This document shows positions 57,634-64,000 of a DNA stretch of 64,000 nt, in pieces (position 1 is the first letter of the stretch; each line of letters begins with the position of its first letter). This DNA is from Streptomyces toyocaensis (GTDB taxonomy: Bacteria > Actinomycetota > Actinomycetes > Streptomycetales > Streptomycetaceae). Location of the stretch: positions 36,011-100,010 of the forward strand of contig NZ_JFCB01000028.1 in assembly GCF_000725125.1 (NCBI RefSeq), given 5' to 3'. Below the pieces are notes generated by a model that was not told where the DNA came from, ran no database searches, and saw only the letters and a list, made by a program, of their open reading frames with translations. The translations under genes were made by a program, and so were the position numbers.

Positions 57634-57938
57634 GTGAAGTCCCCCACCGTCACCGCCGGCCTGGACGGCTCGCGCGAAAGCCTCACCGCCGCCGGCTGGA
57701 CCGCGAGGGAGGCCGCCCTGCGCGGGGCGGCCCTGCGTCTCGTTCATGTCGGCGCACAGCAGCCCTCCTCCTTCGTGCCGTTCGCCGGGAACGCCGTCGC
57801 GCTGCCTCCCGTGACGCCGCGCCGGTCGTCGTCGGCCGCCGCACCCGCCGTGCCGCGCTCGGACCGCACATCGGCCCGGTGACCCACGCGGTCCTCCAGC
57901 ACGCCGTCGCGCCCGTCGCGGTGAACCCCCACGACTGA
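57634..57938 (+). pseudogene. Truncated and frameshifted universal stress protein gene 2
   Basis: GTG 57634 with AGGAGG opens MKSPTVTAGLDGSRESLTAAGWTAREAALRGAALRLVHVG, a normal USP start. After about 60 residues the frame turns to random Ser/Arg/Pro and stops at 57882. The C-terminus is in the -1 frame: DAAPVVVGRRTRRAALGPHIGPVTHAVLQHAVAPVAVNPHD to 57938. The missing part and the -1 relation are the same as in pseudogene 1. Its start region is most like the USP at 59990. Confidence 0.8.
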
Positions 57939-58045
57939 CCGGGGCGGGAGCCGGCCGCTTCACCGCTCCCCGGCACGGCGGGGAGGCGCCGTGGGCGCCT
58001 GGACACCCGTCCGCCCCCGACGACCGCCCCCGGTCGCGGCCCGGT

Positions 58046-58786
58046 TCAGAGGCGGCGGATCCAGTCGTCGGCCACACCGTGCACGGCGGCCGGCCCGGCC
58101 GGCCGCAGACGGGTGTCGTCGACGCGGTACGACAACTGGTCCACGACGGCCACGACACCGTCGACACGGCCCGTCGTGCCGAGCGCCACGCCGACGTCGC
58201 TGCGTCGTTCCAGCCGGCCGGTGAGGGTGACCACGCCGTCCCGTACGGTGATCGCGAGGGCGTGCGGTCCGAGCGACAGCGTGCGCCCCAGGACCTCCTC
58301 GCGCACGGTGCGCTCGATGCTGTCGTCGCTGCGCAGGAAGACCTGGAGGAGGTCCCGCCGGGTGACGATGCCGGTGAGCCTGTCCTCCTCGTCCACCACC
58401 GGCAGCCGCTCGACGCCGCGCTCGGTCATGAGCCGGGCCGCCTCGGTGACGGTGGCCCCGGCCCGTACGGTGACGGGCGGTGCGGACATCACTCCGCCGG
58501 CCGTCCGCGCCCGGCTCCTGGCCGCTTCCCGGCGCACGCGGCGGCTGAGCCTCCGCAGCCGCTTCGTCCACCCCCCGGCCGTTCCGCCGGGCCCGGCGGA
58601 ACGCGCCTGGCGGAGCATGAGGTCCGATTCGGAGATCACACCGACGACCTTGTCGTCCTCGTCGATCACCGGGAGCCCGCTGATGCCGTGGCGCTCGAGC
58701 CTGCGCACCACTTCCTTGAAGGGGGTGCCGTATGCGGCGGTGACGACGTCGGTGGTCATGACGGCACCGACCCTGGTGGCCTTCAT
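58046..58786 (-). CDS. CBS-domain pair plus BON domain protein
   Basis: Protein of 246 residues from ATG 58786 (GAGGAGG upstream). CBS 1: VGAVMTTDVVTAAYGTPFKEVVRRLERHGISGLPVIDEDDKVVGVISESDLMLRQ. A basic linker (KRLRRLSRRVRREAARSRAR, about 92-111) follows. CBS 2: AGGVMSAPPVTVRAGATVTEAARLMTERGVERLPVVDEEDRLTGIVTRRDLLQVFLRSDD. BON: PHALAITVRDGVVTLTGRLERRSDVGVALGTTGRVDGVVAVVDQL. The basic linker is absent from the sister protein at 54571. It shares a control region with the USP at 59089 that holds two DevR-like boxes. Confidence 0.9.
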   Translation of the reverse strand: MKATRVGAVMTTDVVTAAYGTPFKEVVRRLERHGISGLPVIDEDDKVVGVISESDLMLRQARSAGPGGTAGGWTKRLRRLSRRVRREAARSRARTAGGVMSAPPVTVRAGATVTEAARLMTERGVERLPVVDEEDRLTGIVTRRDLLQVFLRSDDSIERTVREEVLGRTLSLGPHALAITVRDGVVTLTGRLERRSDVGVALGTTGRVDGVVAVVDQLSYRVDDTRLRPAGPAAVHGVADDWIRRL

Positions 58787-59088
58787 GGCTGATCCTCCTC
58801 GAACGGTCGGGGCCCCGTCGGCGGGGCCGGCGCGGACTCCCACGGAATCCTGCGGCTTCAGCGTCCCGCGCGCGGTGGGCGCCCGCCCAGGGACTGGGCG
58901 GGCACACGGCAGGGCCGACCGGCCCGGCGGCGCCGCGGGGAGCGTGGGCCGGAACGCCCCGCCCGGTGCGGGCGGCCGGCGGGGGAGTGGGCCTGACGGC
59001 CCTGCGGGGGGACCCGGTGGCCCCTCGCGCGGACGCCGCGCCCGCGCGACCCTGACAAGGGGGAAGGCCTTTTCCGGAGGTGTGCGTC
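58787..59088. promoter_or_regulatory. Divergent control region with DevR/DosR-like boxes 2 and 3
   Basis: This 302-base gap separates the CBS-BON gene (minus) from the USP gene (plus). GGGCCGACCGGCCC at 58912-58925 and GGGCCTGACGGCCC at 58989-59002 both fit GGGNC-N4-GNCCC. Spacing centre to centre is 77 bases, seven helical turns, allowing two dimers on one face. Confidence 0.6.
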
Positions 59089-59970
59089 ATGCTGTCACCT
59101 GTTGCCGTCGGGGTCGACGGTTCCCCCGAGAGCCTGGCCGCCGCCGAGTGGGCGGCACGTGAGGCCGTCCTCCGTGGAAGGCCGCTGCGCCTCGTGCATG
59201 TGCGGAACTGGCACCCGGGCCACAACGAGCCGGAGACCGCCCGTGCGGCCGCGCGGCACCGGGCCGGGCGTGTGCTGCGGCAGGCGGAGGAACGCGTCCG
59301 GGCGGTGTGCCCCGACGCGCGCGTCCACCACGAGCAGGCCGCGGGGCCGGCGACCGCCGCCCTGGTGAAGGCGGCGGGCGACGCCGAGCTGCTGGCGCTG
59401 GGTTCGCGCGGGCTGGGCCGTCTCGGCGGACTGCTCGTGGGCTCGGTCGCGCGAGGGGTCGTGGCGCAGGCCGGCGGACCCGTCGTCCTCGTACGAACCG
59501 CCGCCCCGGCCGGTGAGGGGCGGCACGCGGCCGCCACGGGAGGGCGGGACGTCGTCGTCGGTGTCGATGTCACCGAACCGTGCGACGAAGTCCTCGGGTT
59601 CGCCTTCGAGGCGGCCCGCGCCCGCCATGCGCGGGTGAGGGTCCTGCACGCCTGGCGTGCGCCCGACCCGTTCACCCTGGGACCCGGCGAGATCGGCCTG
59701 GTGGGCGGTCCCGAGCGCGCCGGGGAATGGCTGGGCTTCCTCTCCGCCGTGCTCCAGGCGTGGCGGGACAAGTACCCCGGTGTCGAGGTTCTCGAGACCG
59801 TGGTCGAGGGCAACCCCGCGGCGGCCCTGGCCGAGGCGGCGTCCGACGCGGACCTGCTGGTCGTCGGGCACCGGCTCACCGACCGCCCGGCGATCCGGCG
59901 TACCGGCCCGGTCACCCATGCCGTGACGTACCGGGCCGGCTGCCCCGTGGCGGTCGTACCCCACTCCTGA
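59089..59970 (+). CDS. Universal stress protein, tandem domains
   Basis: Two-domain USP of 293 residues. ATG 59089 is preferred because GGAGG is at 59076-59080, which overlaps the upstream GTG start. Domain 1: VAVGVDGSPESLAAAEWAAREAVLRGRPLRLVHVRNW ... LLALGSRGLGRLGGLLVGSVARGVVAQAGGPVVLVR, with the full G-x-x-G-x9-G-S ATP site. Domain 2: VVVGVDVTEPCDEVLGFAFEAARARHARVRVLHAWR ... LLVVGHRLTDRPAIRRTGPVTHAVTYRAGCPVAVVPHS, with the site degenerate. Two DevR-like boxes lie 87 and 164 bases upstream. Confidence 0.93.
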   Translation: MLSPVAVGVDGSPESLAAAEWAAREAVLRGRPLRLVHVRNWHPGHNEPETARAAARHRAGRVLRQAEERVRAVCPDARVHHEQAAGPATAALVKAAGDAELLALGSRGLGRLGGLLVGSVARGVVAQAGGPVVLVRTAAPAGEGRHAAATGGRDVVVGVDVTEPCDEVLGFAFEAARARHARVRVLHAWRAPDPFTLGPGEIGLVGGPERAGEWLGFLSAVLQAWRDKYPGVEVLETVVEGNPAAALAEAASDADLLVVGHRLTDRPAIRRTGPVTHAVTYRAGCPVAVVPHS

Positions 59971-59989
59971 GACCACCGAGGTGATCCCC

Positions 59990-60886
59990 GTGCCGAAACC
60001 AGTCGTGGCAGGTTTGGACGGCTCGCGCGAGAGCATGGCGGCAGCCCACTGGGCGGCCAGGGAGGCCCTGCGCCGGGGACTGCCGCTGCGGCTCGTGCAG
60101 GCCTGGGAGGGACCGCCCGAGGACGACACCGGGCTGCGCCCGTCCGGACCCGGCTCGCCCAGGGACCACGCGCACCAGGTGCTGCGCCGCGCGCTCGTCC
60201 GGATCAACGAGTGGCATCCGCGGCTGTACGTCGCCGCCGAACAGGTGACCACGGCGCCCGCCGCGGCTCTGTCGGCGGAGGCGGAGAAGGCCGAACTGCT
60301 CGTCATCGGCAGCCAGGGGTTCGGCGCGGTCGGCGGGCTCGTCGCCGGGTCCGTCGCGCTGGCCACCGTCGGGCACGCCCGGTGCCCGGTCGTCCTCGTG
60401 CGGGCGGGCGAGAAGGCGGAGGACGAGCATCTGCCGGACGCGGCGGGCAAGCCGGCGACGCACACGGCCTTCCGTGACGTCGCGGTCGCCGTCGACACCG
60501 GCGGACCGTGCGACGACGTGCTGGAGTTCGCGTTCCGCGCCGCCGAGCTGCGCCGGGCGCCCCTGCGCGCGGTGCATGCCTGGCACGTGCCGCCCGGGCG
60601 GGGCGTCGTCGACGCCGAGGAGCGGGCACGGCTCCGGCGGGCGGCGCAGCGGGAGCTCGCGGCGGTCCTGGAGCCGTGGCACCGGAAGTTCCCCGCCGTG
60701 TTCGTCCGGGAGGAGCTGCACGAGGGCTTCCCCGCCCATGTCCTGGAACGCGCGGCGCGCGGGGCGGGCCTGCTGGTGCTGGGCCGCCGCACGCGGCGCT
60801 CCCCGATCGGCTCGCGCACCGGCCCGGTCGCGCATGCGCTGATCCACCATGTCGGCCGCCCGGTGGTGATCGTGCCGCACGGCTGA
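59990..60886 (+). CDS. Universal stress protein, tandem domains
   Basis: Two-domain USP of 298 residues; GTG 59990 follows GAGGTG, and lies 19 bases after the previous USP, so the two are co-transcribed. Domain 1: VVAGLDGSRESMAAAHWAAREALRRGLPLRLVQAW ... LLVIGSQGFGAVGGLVAGSVALATVGHARCPVVLVR, complete ATP motif. Domain 2: VAVAVDTGGPCDDVLEFAFRAAELRRAPLRAVHAWHV ... LLVLGRRTRRSPIGSRTGPVAHALIHHVGRPVVIVPHG, degenerate. It is the closest full-length relative of USP pseudogene 2. Confidence 0.93.
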   Translation: MPKPVVAGLDGSRESMAAAHWAAREALRRGLPLRLVQAWEGPPEDDTGLRPSGPGSPRDHAHQVLRRALVRINEWHPRLYVAAEQVTTAPAAALSAEAEKAELLVIGSQGFGAVGGLVAGSVALATVGHARCPVVLVRAGEKAEDEHLPDAAGKPATHTAFRDVAVAVDTGGPCDDVLEFAFRAAELRRAPLRAVHAWHVPPGRGVVDAEERARLRRAAQRELAAVLEPWHRKFPAVFVREELHEGFPAHVLERAARGAGLLVLGRRTRRSPIGSRTGPVAHALIHHVGRPVVIVPHG

Positions 60887-60910
60887 CGGGACGCCGGAAG
60901 GAAGTGGACC

Positions 60911-61192
60911 GTGATGACGTACTGGAACGGGCACGGCATGAACGCCTGGGGCTGGTTCGCCATGTCACTCGGTACGGCCCTGCTCCTGGCACTGCTGATC
61001 GTCGCCGGGGTGCTGATCGCCAGGGCCCTCGGCGGTGCCCCCGGCGCACCGCGCCCGTCCGACGGCCGTCCCTCGGCGGAACTGCTGCTGGCCGAGCGGT
61101 TCGCCCGTGGGGACATCGACGAGGACGAGTACCGGCGCCGACTGGCCGTGCTGCGGGGAGACGTTCCGCGCGCGGGCGGGCACTCCCCCTGA
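60911..61192 (+). CDS. Small membrane protein with SHOCT domain
   Basis: Protein of 93 residues; start GTG 60911 or ATG 60914, AAGGAA upstream. One membrane helix (WFAMSLGTALLLALLIVAGVLIARAL, about 15-40), a short Pro/Ser linker, then a SHOCT motif SAELLLAERFARGDIDEDEYRRRLAVLRG. SHOCT domains occur in oligomeric membrane-associated bacterial proteins and are often found near stress genes. It follows the USP gene by 24 bases and precedes the Acg-like gene by 45, fitting one operon from 59089 on. Confidence 0.87.
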   Translation: MMTYWNGHGMNAWGWFAMSLGTALLLALLIVAGVLIARALGGAPGAPRPSDGRPSAELLLAERFARGDIDEDEYRRRLAVLRGDVPRAGGHSP

Positions 61193-61237
61193 TCCCCCCG
61201 AACCCGCCGACTCCTCGAGAAAGGGCGGTACCCCTTC

Positions 61238-62122
61238 ATGTCCGTCGTCGGCGCACGCCCCGGCCATGCCTCCGCCTATCTGGTCCGCGCGGCCGTCACC
61301 GCGCCGTCGGTGCACAACTCCCAGCCCTGGCTGTTCGTCTCCGACGGCGACCGGGGCATCGAGGTGCACGCCGACGCGGGCCGCAGACTGCCACTCGCCG
61401 ATCCGCACGGCCGGGAGATGCTCATCAGCTGCGGGGCGGCCCTGTTCAACGTCCGCCTCGCCATGCGGCACCTCGGATTCAAGCCGGTCGTGCGGGACTT
61501 CCCGGAGCCGGGCGACCCCTCCTTCCTGGCCAGGGTGATGTGGGGCGCCTACGCCCCGCCGACCGGTGAGGAGCAGCGGCTGTACGGTGCGTTGCACCGG
61601 CGGCACACGGTGCGCGGTCCGCTCCTGGCGGACCCGCTGCCGGCCGGTCTGCTCGACGCACTGCGCGACCACGCGCGGGCCGAGGGCGCCGAGCTCCACG
61701 TCGTGGGCGACCCGGGGGGCCGCCGACGTCTGGCGGCCCTGGTGCGGGCCGGCGAGGAGGCGCAGCACCCGGACTGCCTGCCCCTCACCGGACGGGACTA
61801 CGCGGGACTCGCTCCCCTGTTCCCCGCGCCGCCCCGGCGCGGGCAGGGGCGCAGCGGCCTGGTCGCGATCCTCGGCACCGACCGGGACGACCGCCGGGCC
61901 TGGCTGCGGGTGGGGCAGGCGCTCGAACGGGTGCTGCTGCACGCCGCCGCCCACGACGTGATGGCGGCCTTCCACACCCAGCCCCTCGAAGTCCCGCACC
62001 TGCGCGCGCGGACCCGGCGGACCGTCGGCGAGGGCGCCTTCCCTCAGATGATCCTTCGCCTCGGACACGCCTCCGGCGTGTGCCCCCTGCCCCGGCGCCC
62101 GCTCGCAGAGGTCCTGCGGTGA
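61238..62122 (+). CDS. Acg-like protein of the nitroreductase fold
   Basis: Protein of 294 residues of the nitroreductase-like family represented by mycobacterial Acg (dormancy regulon). N-terminal VRAAVTAPSVHNSQPWLFVSDGDRGIEVHADAGRRLPLADPHGREMLISCGAALFNVRLAMRHLGFKPVV matches the family start (APSxHNxQPW, S-C-GAALFNLR). Later RRHTVRGPLLADPLPAGLLDAL and AWLRVGQALERVLLHAAAHDVMAAFHTQPLEVP are also typical. Acg-type proteins bind FMN in a closed site and may store flavin rather than reduce nitro compounds. Last gene of the USP-USP-SHOCT operon. Confidence 0.88.
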   Translation: MSVVGARPGHASAYLVRAAVTAPSVHNSQPWLFVSDGDRGIEVHADAGRRLPLADPHGREMLISCGAALFNVRLAMRHLGFKPVVRDFPEPGDPSFLARVMWGAYAPPTGEEQRLYGALHRRHTVRGPLLADPLPAGLLDALRDHARAEGAELHVVGDPGGRRRLAALVRAGEEAQHPDCLPLTGRDYAGLAPLFPAPPRRGQGRSGLVAILGTDRDDRRAWLRVGQALERVLLHAAAHDVMAAFHTQPLEVPHLRARTRRTVGEGAFPQMILRLGHASGVCPLPRRPLAEVLR

Positions 62123-62178
62123 TCGGCGCCGCCGGCGCGGCACGTGGGGCACGCCGGCGCCACGCAATCCCGGACTGA

Positions 62179-62226
62179 TACCCCGGCGGGTGACTGTGAT
62201 AGCGTCGACGTATACCCCTGGGGGTA
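62179..62226 (+). promoter_or_regulatory. CsoR/CstR-type operator before the rhodanese gene
   Basis: TACCCC-TG-GGGGTA at 62213-62226 is a perfect palindrome of the C-tract/G-tract type bound by CsoR-family repressors. A weaker copy, TACCCCGGCGGGTG, is at 62179-62192. CstR (a persulfide-sensing CsoR relative) controls rhodaneses in other bacteria. No csoR/cstR gene is in this window. Confidence 0.6.
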
Positions 62227-62255
62227 ATCAGGCCGAAGGAAGAGCCGGAGCCGGA

Positions 62256-62636
62256 ATGACCGTGGGACGGAGTCCGGGCGGTCCGGGACGCGTGAGCGTC
62301 CGGCAGGCCGCCGCGCTCACGGGGCACGGGGCCGCGACGCGGGCCGACGCCTTGCTGCTCGACGTCCGCGAACCCTGGGAATGGCAGGCCGGGCACGCGC
62401 CCGGTGCCGTCCACCTGCCGCTGTCCGCACTGGCCGCCGGGGCGGGTCTGCCCGCCGGTGCCCAGGCCCGGCCGCTGGTCGTGATCTGCCGGTCGGGCGA
62501 CCGCTCTCGGCTGGCCGTCGAACTCCTCGCGGTGCGCGGCGCCGACGCCGTGGACGTGGCCGGCGGCATGGAGGAGTGGGCCGGAGCCGGGCTGCCGGTG
62601 GTGAACGCACAGGGCGGCGTCGGCAGCGTCGCATGA
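62256..62636 (+). CDS. Rhodanese-like sulfurtransferase
   Basis: Single-domain rhodanese of 126 residues, ATG 62256. VSVRQAAALTGHGAATRADALLLDVREPWEWQAGHAPGAVHLPLSAL contains the D-V-R-E and G-H-x-x-G-A motifs. The active loop Cys78 is in VVICRSGDRSRLAVELL, and GADAVDVAGGMEEWAGAGLPVV closes the fold. It carries sulfane sulfur as a Cys persulfide in the cytosol. The CsoR/CstR-like operator upstream suggests induction by persulfide or polysulfide, or by copper. Confidence 0.92.
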   Translation: MTVGRSPGGPGRVSVRQAAALTGHGAATRADALLLDVREPWEWQAGHAPGAVHLPLSALAAGAGLPAGAQARPLVVICRSGDRSRLAVELLAVRGADAVDVAGGMEEWAGAGLPVVNAQGGVGSVA

Positions 62637-62675
62637 TCCGCCGTGGCGCCGGTCGTCGCGGACGACCGGACCAGG

Positions 62676-63188
62676 TCACTCCCCGGAACGGAGTTCCCCG
62701 GCGATTCCCCCGGCCCAGAGGTCGACGGCCTCCCAGTCACGGAAGTCGCCGAACCGTCCGCCCACCAGCCGGAAGAACACGCGCCCGGCGCGGGGGAGCT
62801 GGTCCCGTTCGACGACACCCGAGAACAAGCGGTGACTCCGCGACCGCAGATCCCGCGGCAGGCCCTCCTCGATCGCCGGCAGCTCCTTGGGGGCCAGACG
62901 GCGCCACGGTCCCCGCAGTGCCGCGGGCATCCCGACGCTGAACAGGAACACGGGCCGGGGGACGAGCACGTCCAGGTGGTCCCGCAGGAAGTCCCGGGCC
63001 GGGGGGAGCCAGCTCTGTCCGTGCACGGCGCTGCCCAGGACGAACGCGCGGTAGGCGCCGGCGTCCCCGACGTCCGCCATGGGCCTGGCCTCGGCCGTCA
63101 GCCCCGCACGGCACAGCACGGCGGCCGTCCGCTCGGCGATCGTCCGGGTGGAACCGTGGACGGTCGCGTACCCGACGAGGACGTCCAT
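62676..63188 (-). CDS. Flavodoxin-domain protein (menaquinone-dependent protoporphyrinogen oxidase-like)
   Basis: Protein of 170 residues, ATG 63188 with AAGGAGGTG upstream. The FMN phosphate loop is VLVGYATVHGSTRTIAERTAAVLCRAGLTAEARPM (G-Y-A-T-x-x-G-S-T). The second contact is YRAFVLGSAVHGQSWLPPARDFLRDH, then VFLFSVGMPAALRGPWRRLAPKELPAI and the end GRFGDFRDWEAVDLWAGGIA. This is the HemG-like flavodoxin family. It may act in flavin redox under oxygen limitation; homologues lie in dormancy regulons. Convergent with the rhodanese gene. Confidence 0.88.
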   Translation of the reverse strand: MDVLVGYATVHGSTRTIAERTAAVLCRAGLTAEARPMADVGDAGAYRAFVLGSAVHGQSWLPPARDFLRDHLDVLVPRPVFLFSVGMPAALRGPWRRLAPKELPAIEEGLPRDLRSRSHRLFSGVVERDQLPRAGRVFFRLVGGRFGDFRDWEAVDLWAGGIAGELRSGE

Positions 63189-63201
63189 GAGGGGCACCTC
63201 C

Positions 63202-63888
63202 TTACGGCGACGCCTCCGGCTCACGGCCGCCCTGGTCCAGACGGAAGGGCGGATACACGTCGGTGAGCAGGGCCGCGTAGGCGGCCACCCGCAGCACCCA
63301 GCGGTTCAGCCCGATCAACAGGTCGAACAGGGCGCGGGGGTAGTGGCCGGTGAAGGCGAGGGCGATCCCGGCGAACAGGGCCAGCAGCCCGATGAGGCCG
63401 CCCGAGAACCATGCCATGCGCGCCCCGCCGAGGAGGAAGCCGAGGACCAGGTAGTGCGGGACGGCCAGGAGCCACCACTTGACCAGGACGAGGCCGCGGG
63501 AGAGCTCGGCGGGGTACGCCAGCTCCCAGTGCGTCGGGTAGTCGGGGACGTCGGCCAGCGTGAACGGCGGGTAACGGTCGGTGCCCAGCGCGCCGTAGGC
63601 GTAGTACGCCACACGCCAGTTCCACCGCAGCACCCCCACGTTGAAATCGAACAGGGCCCGCGGGTAGCGGCCGGTGAAGAGGATGGCGAAGAAGGCCACC
63701 ACGCTCACCACCGCGAACGCCGCCCACAGGAACAGCAGGACCACGTAGTGGGGGAGGGCGAGCAGCCACTTGACCAGCCACAGCCAGCGGGACAACGGCG
63801 CGTCGAGGGTCGCGGTCAGCCGCGCCGGATGGGGCGACGGCGTCCTCGCGGGGGGCGGCACGGCCCAGGGAGTGGTGTTCGTGCTCAT
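63202..63888 (-). CDS. DUF4389 membrane protein
   Basis: Membrane protein of 228 residues, ATG 63888 (GGAGGG upstream). Two repeats of the DUF4389 unit: LSRWLWLVKWLLALPHYVVLLFLWAAFAVVSVVAFFAILFTGRYPRALFDFNVGVLRWNWRVAYYAYGALGTDRYPPF. Then LVLVKWWLLAVPHYLVLGFLLGGARMAWFSGGLIGLLALFAGIALAFTGHYPRALFDLLIGLNRWVLRVAAYAALLTDVYPPF. The TGxYPRALFD and TDxYPPF motifs recur in both. About five or six spans. Function unknown. It is 13 bases upstream of the flavodoxin gene and co-transcribed with it. Confidence 0.88.
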   Translation of the reverse strand: MSTNTTPWAVPPPARTPSPHPARLTATLDAPLSRWLWLVKWLLALPHYVVLLFLWAAFAVVSVVAFFAILFTGRYPRALFDFNVGVLRWNWRVAYYAYGALGTDRYPPFTLADVPDYPTHWELAYPAELSRGLVLVKWWLLAVPHYLVLGFLLGGARMAWFSGGLIGLLALFAGIALAFTGHYPRALFDLLIGLNRWVLRVAAYAALLTDVYPPFRLDQGGREPEASP

Positions 63889-64000
63889 GGTGACCGGTCC
63901 CTCCGGATTCCGGTGACGACCACGAGCGGGGACGCGGGTGGCCGCCCCCGAGTCGGTGACTGATCCCATTGTCCGCCGGACCGCTCCCGCCGGCATGGGC

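Overview
The window is chromosomal DNA of a Streptomyces (or a very close actinomycete). GC is very high throughout, many genes start at GTG, and stop/start codons overlap tightly (ATGA, GTGA, TGATG). Typical Streptomyces families are present: a whiE-type spore-pigment polyketide cluster, several SpoIIE-family phosphatases and regulators, a GH75 chitosanase and a long-form GAPDH. No rRNA, tRNA, CRISPR array or intact mobile element was seen.

Layout. 1-5031 (minus): a V/A-type (archaeal-type) ATP synthase operon in the order H(G)-C-I-K-F-E-A, cut by the left edge inside subunit A; B and D should lie beyond it. It is divergent from a CBS-BON protein. 6.1-14.1 kb: VanW-type cell-wall protein, YihY/BrkB membrane protein, GAF/PAS/SpoIIE phosphatase, and an MMPL exporter divergent from its probable MarR regulator over a palindrome. 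14.1-15.8 kb: an atypical scar with a phospholipase-D-like remnant, a small Cys-rich secreted protein and little else. 15.8-25.5 kb: a parallel beta-helix protein and the spore-pigment cluster (O-methyltransferase, two cyclases, ACP, CLF, KS, cupin, monooxygenase-like protein and a divergent FAD hydroxylase with a collagen-like Gly-Pro insertion). 25.5-38.6 kb: TPR-like protein, long GAPDH, SseB-like and MarR proteins, a lacI remnant, an S33 hydrolase, a crcB-DUF190-crcB fluoride-channel operon, a GntR-asparaginase-glutaminase operon, a D,D-carboxypeptidase, a short second Rho and a methyltransferase. 38.9-52.4 kb: GntR with acetyl-xylan-esterase-like gene, Mo-oxidoreductase/flavin-reductase pair, PrmC-like methyltransferase, PAS/GAF/SpoIIE phosphatase, 2,4-dienoyl-CoA reductase with a PadR regulator, cell-surface proteins and chitosanase. 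52.4-54.5 kb: dhaK-dhaL-dhaM dihydroxyacetone kinase.

54.5-64 kb resembles the dormancy (DosR/DevR-type) regulon of mycobacteria. It holds two CBS-BON proteins, three intact tandem universal stress proteins (USP), two broken USP genes, an SRPBCC protein, a SHOCT protein, an Acg-like nitroreductase-fold protein, a rhodanese, a flavodoxin-like protein and a DUF4389 membrane protein. Three 14-bp sites matching GGGNC-N4-GNCCC, the core of the DevR box, lie in the two main intergenic spaces. A one-mismatch relative sits between the V/A-ATPase operon and the CBS-BON gene at the other end of the window. This suggests, but does not prove, one energy-stress or hypoxia regulon covering both ends.
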